DNA of 64,000 bases from Ruegeria aquimaris (GCF_025751555.1 NZ_JAOWLB010000004.1:1-64000); one strand, 5' to 3'; counted from the first letter of the stretch, positions 34,588 to 43,855 are shown. Numbers and translations are program-made. Notes: a model not told the origin generated them from the sequence alone.

Positions 34588-34648
34588 CTCTTGCTAAAAA
34601 TATCCCGGGGTGAATGCGGCGCAGCCGCAGAGGGGCAGCGCCCCTGCT
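34588..34648 (-). repeat. Structured intergenic repeat, copy 5 (minus orientation)
   Basis: On the minus strand: GGGGCGCTGCCCC (34632-34644), then TGCGGC-TGC-GCCGCA (34615-34629, perfect arms), then CCCCGGGATATTTTTAGC. The right edge touches the stop codon of the TPM gene. The second inverted half is missing, so this is a partial unit. Confidence 0.7.
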
Positions 34649-35837
34649 ACCATCTGCCCGAAGCGCCGCCGCCCGAGGAAGAGCCGCCGCCGAACGACGA
34701 CCGCCCCGAGCCACCGCCATTGCTCTCGCTGATCCTGGGGATCGTGCGGGTCTCGCTGTTGTGATAGGCGCAATGCCTGCAATCGTAATCCACCCGCTTG
34801 CGCCCCTCGCGGGATTTGGTGGCGGCGGTCAGCACGGTCGAGGTGGTCGAGAGCGTGCGATAGTTGCACTGCGGACAGGCGCCAAAGGAAGAGAACCAGC
34901 TTTTGTACCGGTGAATGTCGATATGGCCGCAGCCGGGGCAATGCCAGACGTCGTAATCGACGGATTTGAGAAACTCCTCCAGCCGCTGGCCGCCGTCGAG
35001 ATGTTCGTCATCGGCCTCTTCCCCGGCGCGGATCATCATCGTGCGGCATTGCGGACAGGGGCGCGGCCGGTTGCGCAGATAGCGGCGCAGCCACAGCGCC
35101 AGCCCGCCCAGCGGCACCAGCACCAGCGCCAGCATCCATTCGCCGATCCGGTCGACCGCGCGCGCGATCCAGGACCAGCCACGCTGTGCCGTGCCCATGT
35201 CCCAGGCGCCGGGATAGCTGCCGGTCAGTTCGCGCACCGTCTCGTCCACGCCCGCCTCGATGCCCTGCTGGTATTCGTCGCGGCGGAAATACGGCAGGAA
35301 CCCTGTGTCGATCACCCGTTGCATGCGAGTGTTCCAGCCGCTGTCATATCCAGCGCCGATCTCGATACGCATCCGCCGGTCATGACGCGCGACCAGCACC
35401 AGAACCCCGTCGTTACGGCTGGCGTTGCCGATCCCCCAGGCGTTGAACAGCCCGGTGGCAAAGGGTTCGATCTCGCCCTGATGGCCGTATTGCCCCATGT
35501 TGTCGATGGTCAGCACCGTCATCTCGATGCCCGCGTAGTCGTAGAGGTCGATCAGGACCTTGCGGATGCGGCTTTCGGCGTTGTCATCCAGCAGGTCGGC
35601 ATAGTCGTTGACGTAGACATCCATATAGCCGGGATAGGTCGCGCCATCCGCACCGGTGACGGTGCGCGCGGATTTCTCGACTTCGGATTTAACGGGTTCC
35701 GCGGCCTCGACCGGCGGATTGGGCGGCACCACCGAGGCGGGCCGGGTCAGCAGGCCCGCGCCATAGCCGATGGCCCAGCCCAGAAACAGCACGAGCCCGG
35801 CGATGACCAGCGCCACGCGGATGTCCTGTTTCGTCAT
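34647..35837 (-). CDS. TPM-domain membrane protein with zinc-ribbon region
   Basis: A 396-aa protein: N-terminal membrane anchor (VALVIAGLVLFLGWAIGYGAGLL), periplasmic TPM domain (about residues 70-210: VNDYADLLDD, GIEMTVLTIDNMG, NDGVLVLVARHDRRMRIEIG), a second membrane segment (about 232-250), then four CxxC knuckles (CPQC, CPGC, CPQC, CRHC) and a Gly/Ser-rich tail. TPM proteins act in photosystem repair (plants) or as acid phosphatases; the bacterial role is open. The zinc-ribbon section would be on the opposite side of the membrane from TPM. Confidence 0.83.
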   Translation of the reverse strand: MTKQDIRVALVIAGLVLFLGWAIGYGAGLLTRPASVVPPNPPVEAAEPVKSEVEKSARTVTGADGATYPGYMDVYVNDYADLLDDNAESRIRKVLIDLYDYAGIEMTVLTIDNMGQYGHQGEIEPFATGLFNAWGIGNASRNDGVLVLVARHDRRMRIEIGAGYDSGWNTRMQRVIDTGFLPYFRRDEYQQGIEAGVDETVRELTGSYPGAWDMGTAQRGWSWIARAVDRIGEWMLALVLVPLGGLALWLRRYLRNRPRPCPQCRTMMIRAGEEADDEHLDGGQRLEEFLKSVDYDVWHCPGCGHIDIHRYKSWFSSFGACPQCNYRTLSTTSTVLTAATKSREGRKRVDYDCRHCAYHNSETRTIPRISESNGGGSGRSSFGGGSSSGGGASGRW

Positions 35838-35891
35838 GCGACCTCCCTGTTGGCGCCACCTTAGCCGCAGCGCGGGACCCGGGCCAGGCGA

Positions 35892-36617
35892 TCACGGCTG
35901 AGAGACGAACCTCAGAACCGTACTCCCCGAAGCATCGGTCAGGCTCAGCGCGTCCGCCTCCAGCACATAGCCGGTGACCTGGGCCAGCGCCTCGACAAAG
36001 CGCCTGTCCAGCGCCTCGGCCTCTTGCGAGCAGGCCATCATGGTCATTCCCATATTGTCGGGAAAGCTGATCCGCCCCGGACCGATCTCGGCCTCGCCCT
36101 GAAAGCTGTTGCAACCGCCCCGGCCAAAGTAACGCCCGCCAGCCTCGAAGGAGATGCCCGGCATGCCCGGCCCCTCGACCGGCACCCCGGCGATCTCGCG
36201 CAGTGCCCAGTCGCGCCCGTCAAGCCCGGTTGGCGCAGCCTTAACCAGCATCAGATCCACGCTGTCGCCCGCATCACGGGTCAGCACCGGGTTATGCGTG
36301 TCGGTGGTGAACAGCAGCTTGTCCCCCATCAGGATCCGCGCCGAGACGGAATAGCTCATTGCCGGGTCGATCAGCGCGTCGTCATAGGCCAGTTCAAAGG
36401 CCTGCGGCACAGCGCCCATCGCATAGCGGCGCGACGACAGGACCGTGGCCGCCACATCCATGCGCGAGACATCGAGAAGCTGCACCTCCAGCACCGCACC
36501 GGGCGGCAGCGCGATGCGCTCGCGATAGCCCGCGGTTCCGGTCACCGTTCCCGCCATGGCGCTGCCTCCGATCAGGGCGCCCAGGCACAACGCCATCCAT
36601 CCAGAAAATCGTTTCAT
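35892..36617 (-). CDS. YbaY-like / META-domain envelope protein
   Basis: A 241-aa protein from the ATG at 36617 with a signal peptide (MALCLGALIGGSAMAG). Residues 24-135 fit the YbaY type III secretion-pilotin-like domain (VTGTAGYRERIALPPGAVLEVQLLDVSR, PFEL-YD--ID). Residues 140-241 form a META/HslJ domain (ISFEAGGRYFGRGGCNSFQGEAEIG, MMACSQEAEALDRRFVEAL). Such proteins are linked to heat-shock and novobiocin resistance (HslJ), but the role here is not established. Located 55 bases before the TPM gene on the same strand. Confidence 0.82.
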   Translation of the reverse strand: MKRFSGWMALCLGALIGGSAMAGTVTGTAGYRERIALPPGAVLEVQLLDVSRMDVAATVLSSRRYAMGAVPQAFELAYDDALIDPAMSYSVSARILMGDKLLFTTDTHNPVLTRDAGDSVDLMLVKAAPTGLDGRDWALREIAGVPVEGPGMPGISFEAGGRYFGRGGCNSFQGEAEIGPGRISFPDNMGMTMMACSQEAEALDRRFVEALAQVTGYVLEADALSLTDASGSTVLRFVSQP

Positions 36618-36720
36618 GCCACCAAAACCTTTCAACAAAGAAGCCTATCCACCTCAACAGATCGGATCAGAGAAGGCGCGTTCAAGTCAAGCGCGCTGAA
36701 ACGCTCTGTTTCAGGCCGGA

Positions 36721-38499
36721 TCAAAGCGGCCAGATGAACGGGATCAGCGCCGAGACCAGCAGACCCATGGTCAGGTTCAGCGGAATGCCCACCTTCATGA
36801 AATCGGTAAAGCGATAGCCGCCGGGCCCGTAGACCAGCATATTGGTCTGGTATCCGATGGGCGTGGCGAAAGAGGCCGAGGCCGCGATCATCACCGCCAC
36901 CACCAGCGGGCGCGGATCAAGACCGGTTGCCTGCGCCAGACCGATGGCAATCGGGGTGACGACCACGGCCACCGCGTTGTTCGACACCAGTTCCGTCAGC
37001 ACCGAGGTGAGCAGGTAGATCGCCCAGATCACCAGAAAGGGCGGCAGGCCGCCCAGGCCCGGCGCGATGGCCTCGACAATGAGCCGCACCGCGCCCGAGC
37101 TTTCCAGCGCAGCGCCAATGGCCAGCATGGAAAAGATCAGCGCCAGCAAGCGACCGTCAATAAATGAAAACGCCTCGTCCGCGTCGATGCAACGGGTGAC
37201 CAGCACCAGCGCCACAGCCACGATCGACAACATCAGGATAGGCGCAACCCCGAGACCCGCCAGCGCCACGATCCCCACCAGCGAGGCCACCGCGATGGGC
37301 GCGTGACCGCGCCGATAGGCCCGCGCCGAGGGGTGCGAGACATCGACCATCTCCATATCGGCAGCCAGCCGCTGGATATCGGCGGGCGAACCTTCGAGCA
37401 GCAGCGTATCGCCTACCTTGACGATCAGCTGGTCCAGTTGGCGGCCGATGTTCTGGTTGCGGCGGTGCACCGCCAGCACATAGACCCCATAGCGCCGGCG
37501 CAGGCGCAATTCGCCGAGCGACCGGCCCACCATGCGGCAGCCGGGGGTGATCAGCACCTCGACCGTTGTGGTCTCGACCGCCGAGACCTGATCGACACGC
37601 TTCAACTCCTTGTTGCTTTGCAGGCTCAGAAGTTCGGTCATCTGGGTGCGCAGCACCACCCGGTCGCCGACCTGCAATTCGATCCCCTTGAGGTTGCGGC
37701 GCAAGGACAGGTCGCCCCGGATCACGTCAATGAGCCGCACGCCGGGCCGTTTGAACAGCTGCACCCCCGTCACCTCGCGCCCGATCAGGTTGCTGTCGGG
37801 GGGGATCACCGCCTCGGTGAAGAATTTCATCTTGGACTTGTCCGACAGAAGCATCGCCATGCTGTCGCGTTCGGGCAGCAGACGCGGGGCGATGAAGCGC
37901 AGATAGATCATGCCCCAGGCCACCACCGCGATGCCCAGCGGTGTGACCTCGAAGATCGAGAATGCCTCAAGCCCCTGTGCCCGCGCCACGCCGTCGACCA
38001 GCAGGTTGGTCGAGGTCCCGATCAGTGTCAGCGTGCCGCCCAGGATCGCGCCATAGCTGAGCGGGATCAACAGCTTGGAGGCGGCGACATCGAGCGTGCG
38101 GGCGATCTGGACAAAGACCGGGATCATCACCACCACGACCGGCGTGTTCGACACAAAGGCCGAGGCGACCACCACAAAGGCCATCAACAGGCCGATGGCA
38201 AAACGGGCATTGGTCTGTGCCTGCCGCTGCGCCACCGAGGTAAAGGCATCAAGCGCACCGGTGCGCACCAGCGCCCCCATGATGATGAACATGGCGGCGA
38301 TGGTCCAGGGTGCAGGGTTCGACAGCACCGGCAACGCGGCATCATATGGCAGCACCCCGGTCACCAGCATTACCGAGACGCCCAGAATGGCCACCACCTC
38401 GGTCGGGAATACCTCGCGCAGGAACAGGATGAACATCAACCCCACGATCCCGAGGGTCAGGATGGCGCTGCCGGTTTCGCTCAATGTCAGGAATTGCAT
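36721..38499 (-). CDS. SLC13-family permease with two TrkA-C domains (second copy)
   Basis: A 592-aa paralogue of the permease at 25664, with the same layout: hydrophobic halves (about 1-185 and 395-592) around a cytosolic insert with two RCK_C modules (about 205-290, 300-380: LIGREVTGVQLF, MVGRSLGELRLRRRYGVYVLAVHR). Hairpin motifs FVSNTPVVVVMIP and LVSNNAVAVVVTPIA mark the two substrate/Na+ sites. The substrate is probably a carboxylate or sulfate; the two copies differ enough to have different substrates. Confidence 0.83.
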   Translation of the reverse strand: MQFLTLSETGSAILTLGIVGLMFILFLREVFPTEVVAILGVSVMLVTGVLPYDAALPVLSNPAPWTIAAMFIIMGALVRTGALDAFTSVAQRQAQTNARFAIGLLMAFVVVASAFVSNTPVVVVMIPVFVQIARTLDVAASKLLIPLSYGAILGGTLTLIGTSTNLLVDGVARAQGLEAFSIFEVTPLGIAVVAWGMIYLRFIAPRLLPERDSMAMLLSDKSKMKFFTEAVIPPDSNLIGREVTGVQLFKRPGVRLIDVIRGDLSLRRNLKGIELQVGDRVVLRTQMTELLSLQSNKELKRVDQVSAVETTTVEVLITPGCRMVGRSLGELRLRRRYGVYVLAVHRRNQNIGRQLDQLIVKVGDTLLLEGSPADIQRLAADMEMVDVSHPSARAYRRGHAPIAVASLVGIVALAGLGVAPILMLSIVAVALVLVTRCIDADEAFSFIDGRLLALIFSMLAIGAALESSGAVRLIVEAIAPGLGGLPPFLVIWAIYLLTSVLTELVSNNAVAVVVTPIAIGLAQATGLDPRPLVVAVMIAASASFATPIGYQTNMLVYGPGGYRFTDFMKVGIPLNLTMGLLVSALIPFIWPL

Positions 38500-38543
38500 T
38501 TCGAACTGTTATGATCCAATCGGGCCAGGCATCAGTGCCGGCG

Positions 38544-39467
38544 TCAAGTTTCCCGTATCGTCCCCGTCTGGGCAAGCCCATCCTTGGGCCGCGGCTGTAC
38601 CAGGAACACGCCCAGCAGGATCAGGCCCATGGCCGCCCAGATATAAGGCGAATAACTCTCTCCCAGCAGCGCCATCGCCCAGAGCACCCCGGTCGCGGTG
38701 ACCACATAGCTGACCTGAACCGCAAAGACCGCGCCCGCCTGCGCCACCAGCCAGACATAGCCCGCATAGGCAAAGACATGGATCAGCGAAGAGGCGATCA
38801 GCGCCCATTCGGGCGCCCCCCAGGGCGCCAGCGGCGAGATGAACTGGCCCGAGGCCAGCGCCAGCGGCAGGGCAATCGCGGCGCCCAGCAGCGAGGCGCC
38901 GAACAGCACCTGGATCGCGTCAAGCCCGGCGGTGCCCCAGCGCGAGACATAATTGCCCTCGACCGCGTAGCAGAGCGGCGCCACCAGTGCCAGCGGCAGC
39001 CAGGCCAGCATCGCGCGGTCGGGCAGGCTTGCCTCGGGCAGCACCAGCAGCAGGACCCCCGCCAGCCCGGCGGCCAGGCCGCCGAAGCGGCGCGCGCTGA
39101 ACGGCTCCAGCCCCAGGCCCAGGGCAATCGGGAAAGCCATCATCGGAATCAGCGACATCAGGATCGACATCAGCCCGGCGGGCAGATGCATGATGGCCCG
39201 GTAAGAGGCGGCGTTGGGCACCAGCGTGCCCACCAGCGCGATGATCAGGCACAGCGCCAGGGTCCGCCGGGTCACCGGCAGGCCCCTCCCGCGCAGCAGG
39301 GAGACAGCGGCCATGACACCCGCGCCGATCACCAGTTGCCAGAAGATCAGGCCCAGCGGCTGATGCCCGGTGCTGACCGCGATCTTGGTCAGCGGCTGGG
39401 TCAGACCCCAGCCGGTCCCGAACAGCAGCAACAGGCCGACATGCAGGGCCAGCGCGCGACGGTTCAT
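38544..39467 (-). CDS. DMT superfamily (EamA) transporter
   Basis: A 307-aa inner-membrane protein with ten predicted helices in two EamA repeats; residues such as LTKIAVSTGHQPLGLIFWQLVIGAG in helix 1-2 and LVPNAASYRAIMHLPAG in the first repeat match drug/metabolite exporters. Its ATG (39467) overlaps the ymdB stop codon in an ATGA arrangement, so it is translationally coupled to the YmdB gene. The substrate is unknown. Confidence 0.85.
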   Translation of the reverse strand: MNRRALALHVGLLLLFGTGWGLTQPLTKIAVSTGHQPLGLIFWQLVIGAGVMAAVSLLRGRGLPVTRRTLALCLIIALVGTLVPNAASYRAIMHLPAGLMSILMSLIPMMAFPIALGLGLEPFSARRFGGLAAGLAGVLLLVLPEASLPDRAMLAWLPLALVAPLCYAVEGNYVSRWGTAGLDAIQVLFGASLLGAAIALPLALASGQFISPLAPWGAPEWALIASSLIHVFAYAGYVWLVAQAGAVFAVQVSYVVTATGVLWAMALLGESYSPYIWAAMGLILLGVFLVQPRPKDGLAQTGTIRET

Positions 39468-40276
39468 GGACCGGACTGCTCCAACCGGCCGCCCACGCGC
39501 ACCATCGCGATCCGGGTCGCGGCGCCGCTGCGGTCGTCGGTCTCGATATAGACGCCCGACACCGTCGCAGCACCCAGCGCCGGGGTGAAACGGGTCTTGG
39601 CCATGCCGGTGATGAAGCGGCGCATCGGCTCTGCCTTGTCCATGCCGATGACCGAGTCGTAATCGCCGCACATGCCCGCATCGCTCAGATATCCGGTGCC
39701 CCCCGGCATCACCATCGCATCCGCCGTGGGTACATGGGTATGGGTCCCCACCACCAGGCTGGCGCGCCCGTCGCAGAAATGGCCCATCGCCATCTTCTCC
39801 GAGGTCGCCTCGCAATGCATGTCGACGATCACCGCATTGGCCAGCCCGCCGCGCGGATGCGATTTCAGCACCGGCTCGATCGCCGAGAACGGATCGTCAT
39901 AGGGGCGCTTCATGAACACCTGGCCCAGCACCTGCGCCACCAGCACCTTGCGCCCGCCCGGCGCGTTGAACAGGCGATGCCCCCGCCCCGGCGCGCCCTT
40001 GGCATAGTTGATCGGCCGGACGATGCGACTGTCGCCCTCGATGTATTGCAACATGTCCTTCTGGTCGAAAGCATGATCGCCAAGGGTCAGGCAATCGGCC
40101 CCGGCATCGAGCAGCACCTTGGCATGTTCGCCCGACAGGCCCATGCCGTTCGAGGCGTTCTCGCCATTCACCACCACAAAATCGAGCTTCCACTCTGCCC
40201 GCAGCCGCGGCAGGTGCTCCACCACCGCCGCGCGCCCGGCGCGGCCCATCACATCGCCAAGAAAGAGTATCTTCAT
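39464..40276 (-). CDS. YmdB family metallophosphoesterase
   Basis: A 270-aa calcineurin-like protein starting MKILFLGDVMGRAGRAAV. Metal-binding motifs: GDV (D8), NGENAS (about 38-43), GDHAFDQ (about 65-71), and MHCEATSEK with GTHTHVPTADA (about 146 and 172). The Bacillus member is a 2',3'-cyclic-nucleotide phosphodiesterase influencing development; the role in alphaproteobacteria is unclear. The gene is followed by an EamA transporter with an overlapping start. Confidence 0.9.
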   Translation of the reverse strand: MKILFLGDVMGRAGRAAVVEHLPRLRAEWKLDFVVVNGENASNGMGLSGEHAKVLLDAGADCLTLGDHAFDQKDMLQYIEGDSRIVRPINYAKGAPGRGHRLFNAPGGRKVLVAQVLGQVFMKRPYDDPFSAIEPVLKSHPRGGLANAVIVDMHCEATSEKMAMGHFCDGRASLVVGTHTHVPTADAMVMPGGTGYLSDAGMCGDYDSVIGMDKAEPMRRFITGMAKTRFTPALGAATVSGVYIETDDRSGAATRIAMVRVGGRLEQSGP

Positions 40277-40324
40277 GCCCCCGGTCCTAGGCGGCGGCGC
40301 GCCTTCGGGCAAGCGGGAAATGCA

Positions 40325-40423
40325 GGGGGCGCTGCCCCCGGCGCCTTCGGCGCCTCCCCCGGAGTATTTTCAACCAGAAAGAAGCAGGCGCGGGATCGGG
40401 CTTCTTTCTGGTCAAGAATACTC
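40325..40423. repeat. Structured intergenic repeat, copy 6 (most complete unit)
   Basis: Order: GGGGGC-GCT-GCCCCC (40325-40339), GGCGCC-TTC-GGCGCC (40340-40354), CCCCCGGAGTATTTTCAACC running into AGAAAGAAGC (to 40385), a short spacer, then GCTTCTTTCTGG and AATACTC (40400-40423). It separates two same-strand genes. The two small hairpins could be cruciforms or RNA stems; the long outer pairing gives a larger imperfect stem. Confidence 0.85.
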
Positions 40424-40453
40424 AATGCGCGCGGGCCGAACCCGGGCGAAAGG

Positions 40454-41011
40454 TCAAAAGCTCAGCACCCGGCTTTCGGTGACCACCATATCGAGCGGCT
40501 GGTCCGTGGGTTCCAGCGGCAGCGCCTCGGCCTCTTGCGCGTCGAAGGCGAAACCGATGGCAAGCGTGGCCCGTTTGGCGCGCAGCCCCTGCAAGGTACG
40601 GTCGTAGAAACCGCCGCCATAGCCCAGCCGCCCGCCGCGCGCGTCAAAGGCCACCAGCGGCACGATCAGGATCTCGGGTTCCATCCAGTCGTCGATTTCC
40701 GGCACCATGGCGCCAAACGGCCCCTCGCGCAGCGCCCCGTCCGGGTCCCAGCGCGAAAACCGCAAGGCCAGCCCGGCGCCCTGAATGACAGGAACGCCCA
40801 CGGGACCGTGGGCGGCGGCCTCGGCCATGGCGGGCAGCGGGTCGATCTCGGTCCGGATCGGCATATAGCCTGACAGTGGCACACCGCGATACCCGGCTAG
40901 GATTTCCGACAGCCGCCCCGCAGCACCCGGGGGCCGTGCATCGAAGGCCAGTTTACGGCGGGCAAAAGCCGCCTTGCGGGCGGCGGCCTTGATCTCGGTC
41001 AGGTCGTCCAT
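40454..41011 (-). CDS. 5-formyltetrahydrofolate cyclo-ligase
   Basis: A 185-aa enzyme converting 5-formyl-THF to 5,10-methenyl-THF with ATP. The N-terminal KAAARKAAFARRKL binds phosphate; GYMPIRTEIDP and the C-terminal signature GGRLGYGGGFYDRTL (about 134-148) bind ATP and folate. Family length is normal. It starts 10 bases after the mgtE stop, so the two genes are probably co-transcribed. No 6S RNA is visible beside it, although that is a common neighbour in gammaproteobacteria. Confidence 0.92.
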   Translation of the reverse strand: MDDLTEIKAAARKAAFARRKLAFDARPPGAAGRLSEILAGYRGVPLSGYMPIRTEIDPLPAMAEAAAHGPVGVPVIQGAGLALRFSRWDPDGALREGPFGAMVPEIDDWMEPEILIVPLVAFDARGGRLGYGGGFYDRTLQGLRAKRATLAIGFAFDAQEAEALPLEPTDQPLDMVVTESRVLSF

Positions 41012-41021
41012 GCGAAAGCCT

Positions 41022-42416
41022 TTACAGCAAGAGGACAGAAGCCAGCCCGAGGAACGCGAAGAACCCCACCACATCGGTAACGGTGGTGACAAAGGTGCCC
41101 GAGGCCAGCGCCGGATCGACCCCGGCCTTTTCAAGAAGCACCGGAATGCCGGTGCCCGCCAGCCCGGCCACGACCAGATTGACCACCATTGCGGCAGCGA
41201 TGACGATGCCCAGCATCGGCAGGCCAAACCAGACATAGCCGACCAGCCCCATCACCACGGCAAAGACCAGCCCGTTGGCCAGGCCCACCACCACCTCGCG
41301 CCGGATCACCCGGCCCAGGTTCGAGCCCGTAAGGTCGCGGGTGGCCAGCGCGCGCACCGCCACCGTCAGGCTCTGGGTGCCGGCATTGCCCCCCATCGAG
41401 GCCACGATCGGCATCAGCACCGCCAATGCCACAACCCCGGCAATGGTGTCCTCGAAGATCGAGATGACCAGCGAGGCCAGAATCGCCGTCGCCAGGTTGA
41501 CCGCCAGCCAGGGCAGGCGCTGGCGGGTGGTCTCCATCACCGTATCGGACAGACTGCTTTCCTCGCCGACACCGGCGAGGCGCAGGATGTCCTCTTCATG
41601 CCCCTCGTCCAGCACGATCATCGCATCGTCGATGGTAATCACCCCGACCAGACGCCCCTCGTCATCGACCACGGGCGCCGAGATCAGGTGGTACTGGTTG
41701 AAGGCATAGGCGACATCTTCCTCGTCCTGATCGACGGGAATGATCTGAAACGTCTCTTCGGCAAGACCGACAAGCGGCACATCGCGCCGGGCCGACATGA
41801 TCCGGCCCAGGGTCACGTTGCCGATCGGGTGCAGGCGCGGATCGACCAGCACCACGTGATAGAACTGATCCGGCAACTCATCCGAGTTGCGCATGAAGTC
41901 GATGATCTCGCCCACCGTCCAGTGTTCGGGGGCCATCACCACCTCGCGCTGCATCAGGCGGCCGGCGGAGCCTTCGGGATAGGTCAGCGACTGCTCGACC
42001 GCGACCCGGTCGGCATCGTTCAGCGCGCCGAGGATCGCCACCTGCTCGGTCTCTTCGAGATCCTCGATCAGGTCGACGACGTCGTCGCTGTCCAGTTCGC
42101 GCACCGCCTCGGCCAGAACCTCGGGCGTCAGCTGGCGGATCACGTCCTCGCGGATGCTCTCGTCAAGCTCGGACAGGATCTCACCATCGAACTCGCGGTC
42201 GTAGAGGCGGATCAGGTCCGCCCGGTCCTGGGCGTCGATCTGTTCCAGAAGGTCGGCGATGTCGGCCGCGTGCAGCGGCTCCATCAACTCGATCAGACGT
42301 TCGCGATTGCCAGCCTCGACCGCCTCGAGAATCTCGGCCACGACCTCGAGATCGAGCTCATAGGCGTCCTCGTCGCGGGGCTTTTCCAGATCGGGTGTGT
42401 CGGAACCTGTGCTCAT
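41022..42416 (-). CDS. mgtE: Magnesium transporter MgtE
   Basis: A 464-aa Mg2+ channel. Residues 20-140 are the acidic N domain (LMEPLHAADIADLLEQIDAQ), 145-270 the CBS pair (VMAPEHWTVGEIIDFMR, VDDEGRLVGVITIDDAMIV), and 290-464 hold five membrane segments with the pore motif PIVASMGGNAGTQSL. The N and CBS domains sense cytosolic Mg2+ and gate the pore. No M-box riboswitch was recognisable in the 137 bases upstream. Confidence 0.93.
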   Translation of the reverse strand: MSTGSDTPDLEKPRDEDAYELDLEVVAEILEAVEAGNRERLIELMEPLHAADIADLLEQIDAQDRADLIRLYDREFDGEILSELDESIREDVIRQLTPEVLAEAVRELDSDDVVDLIEDLEETEQVAILGALNDADRVAVEQSLTYPEGSAGRLMQREVVMAPEHWTVGEIIDFMRNSDELPDQFYHVVLVDPRLHPIGNVTLGRIMSARRDVPLVGLAEETFQIIPVDQDEEDVAYAFNQYHLISAPVVDDEGRLVGVITIDDAMIVLDEGHEEDILRLAGVGEESSLSDTVMETTRQRLPWLAVNLATAILASLVISIFEDTIAGVVALAVLMPIVASMGGNAGTQSLTVAVRALATRDLTGSNLGRVIRREVVVGLANGLVFAVVMGLVGYVWFGLPMLGIVIAAAMVVNLVVAGLAGTGIPVLLEKAGVDPALASGTFVTTVTDVVGFFAFLGLASVLLL

Positions 42417-42553
42417 GGTTAGCCCCTATGCGAATTGGCCGCGAATTTGAAGAAGCAGCTATCAGAAAACAATGACAATGCCACGATTTACCGCCGGGCC
42501 GCGCATGTTTTAGGGTAGCGTCCGTTTTGTACTGCGCGAAGGAGATGCGGACC

Positions 42554-43837
42554 ATGACCGGCAAGACGATCCTCAGGGGGCAGGTGCTGTCCTATGCCCA
42601 CTCTCCGTTCGACGGCGCGCCCGCAGATGTGGTGCAGGTCGATGAGGCCGTGCTGATCGACGGCTCGCATATCGCGGCTGTCGGCACGCTGGCGGCGATG
42701 CGCGCGGCGGCACCGGGTGCCGCCGAGACAAACCATGGCGGGCGTGTCATCCTGGCCGGTTTTGTAGATGCGCATGTGCATTATCCCCAGACGGCGATGA
42801 TCGCCAGCTGGGGCAAGCGGCTGATCGACTGGCTGAACACTTATACCTTTCCCGAGGAGCGCAAGTTCGCCGATCCGGCCTATGCGTCCGAGATCGCCGC
42901 GCGCTATCTGGACCTGACAGCGGCGCATGGCACCACCACCATGTGCAGCTTCTGCACCATCCATCCAGAGAGCGTGGAGGCCTTCTTTGCCGAGGCGCAG
43001 GCGCGTGGGCAGCGGGTGGTGGCGGGCAAGACCTGCATGGACCGCAACGCCCCCGAATTCCTGCGCGACACGGCGCAGAGCGCCTATGACCAGTCCAAGG
43101 CGCTCTTGCAGAAATGGCACGGGGTGGACCGGATCTCCTATGCGATCACGCCCCGGTTCTCGCCCACTTCCACACCGGAACAGCTGGACGCGATGGGCGC
43201 GCTCTGGGCCGAGCATGCCGATTGCCTGATGCAGACCCATCTGAGCGAACAGACCGACGAGATCGAATGGGTCAAGGGGCTCTACCCCGAGGCACGGGAC
43301 TATCTGGACACGTACGAGCAGCACGGGCTCTTGGGCGGGCGTGGGCTTTATGGCCATGCCATCCACCTGGAAAAGCGCGAGCGCGACCGGCTGCGCGAGC
43401 ATGGCGCCGGGCTGATCCATTGCCCGACCTCCAACACCTTCATCGGCTCGGGCCTCTTTGACATGGCCGGGCTGATGGCTGAGGGGCAGCGGATCGGGCT
43501 GGCCACCGATACCGGCGGCGGGTCCAGCTTTTCGATGCTGCGCACCATGGCGGCGGCTTATGAGATCGGCCAGCTGCGCGGCGTGCCGCTACATGCGGCG
43601 CAGCTCTTGTGGCTGGCCACCCAGGGCTCGGCCCGGGCGCTGCGGATGGATCACCAGATCGGCAATGTCGCGGCGGGAATGGAGGCCGATCTGGTAGTGC
43701 TAGACCTCGCCTCGACCCCCGCCATCGCCCAGCGCAGCGCGGCGGCCGAGGATCTGTGGGAGGCGCTGTTCCCGACCATCATGATGGGCGACGACCGCGC
43801 CATTGCCGAGGTCTGGATCGGCGGCAGGCGGGTCTGA
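42554..43837 (+). CDS. guaD: Guanine deaminase
   Basis: A 427-aa amidohydrolase converting guanine to xanthine. AAGGAG precedes the ATG at 42554. Zinc ligands: H-x-H in DAHVHYPQ (about residues 73-79), H in HLSEQTDE, H in YGHAIHLEKRE, and D in ATDTGGGSSFSML (about 319-331). The SWGKRLIDWLNTYTFPEERKF segment is characteristic of GuaD. It lies convergent with the 8-oxoguanine deaminase gene, so the region may serve purine salvage or catabolism; the xanthine dehydrogenase genes are not in the window. Confidence 0.92.
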   Translation: MTGKTILRGQVLSYAHSPFDGAPADVVQVDEAVLIDGSHIAAVGTLAAMRAAAPGAAETNHGGRVILAGFVDAHVHYPQTAMIASWGKRLIDWLNTYTFPEERKFADPAYASEIAARYLDLTAAHGTTTMCSFCTIHPESVEAFFAEAQARGQRVVAGKTCMDRNAPEFLRDTAQSAYDQSKALLQKWHGVDRISYAITPRFSPTSTPEQLDAMGALWAEHADCLMQTHLSEQTDEIEWVKGLYPEARDYLDTYEQHGLLGGRGLYGHAIHLEKRERDRLREHGAGLIHCPTSNTFIGSGLFDMAGLMAEGQRIGLATDTGGGSSFSMLRTMAAAYEIGQLRGVPLHAAQLLWLATQGSARALRMDHQIGNVAAGMEADLVVLDLASTPAIAQRSAAAEDLWEALFPTIMMGDDRAIAEVWIGGRRV

Positions 43838-43855
43838 CGACCCTCTCGGCAGGCG

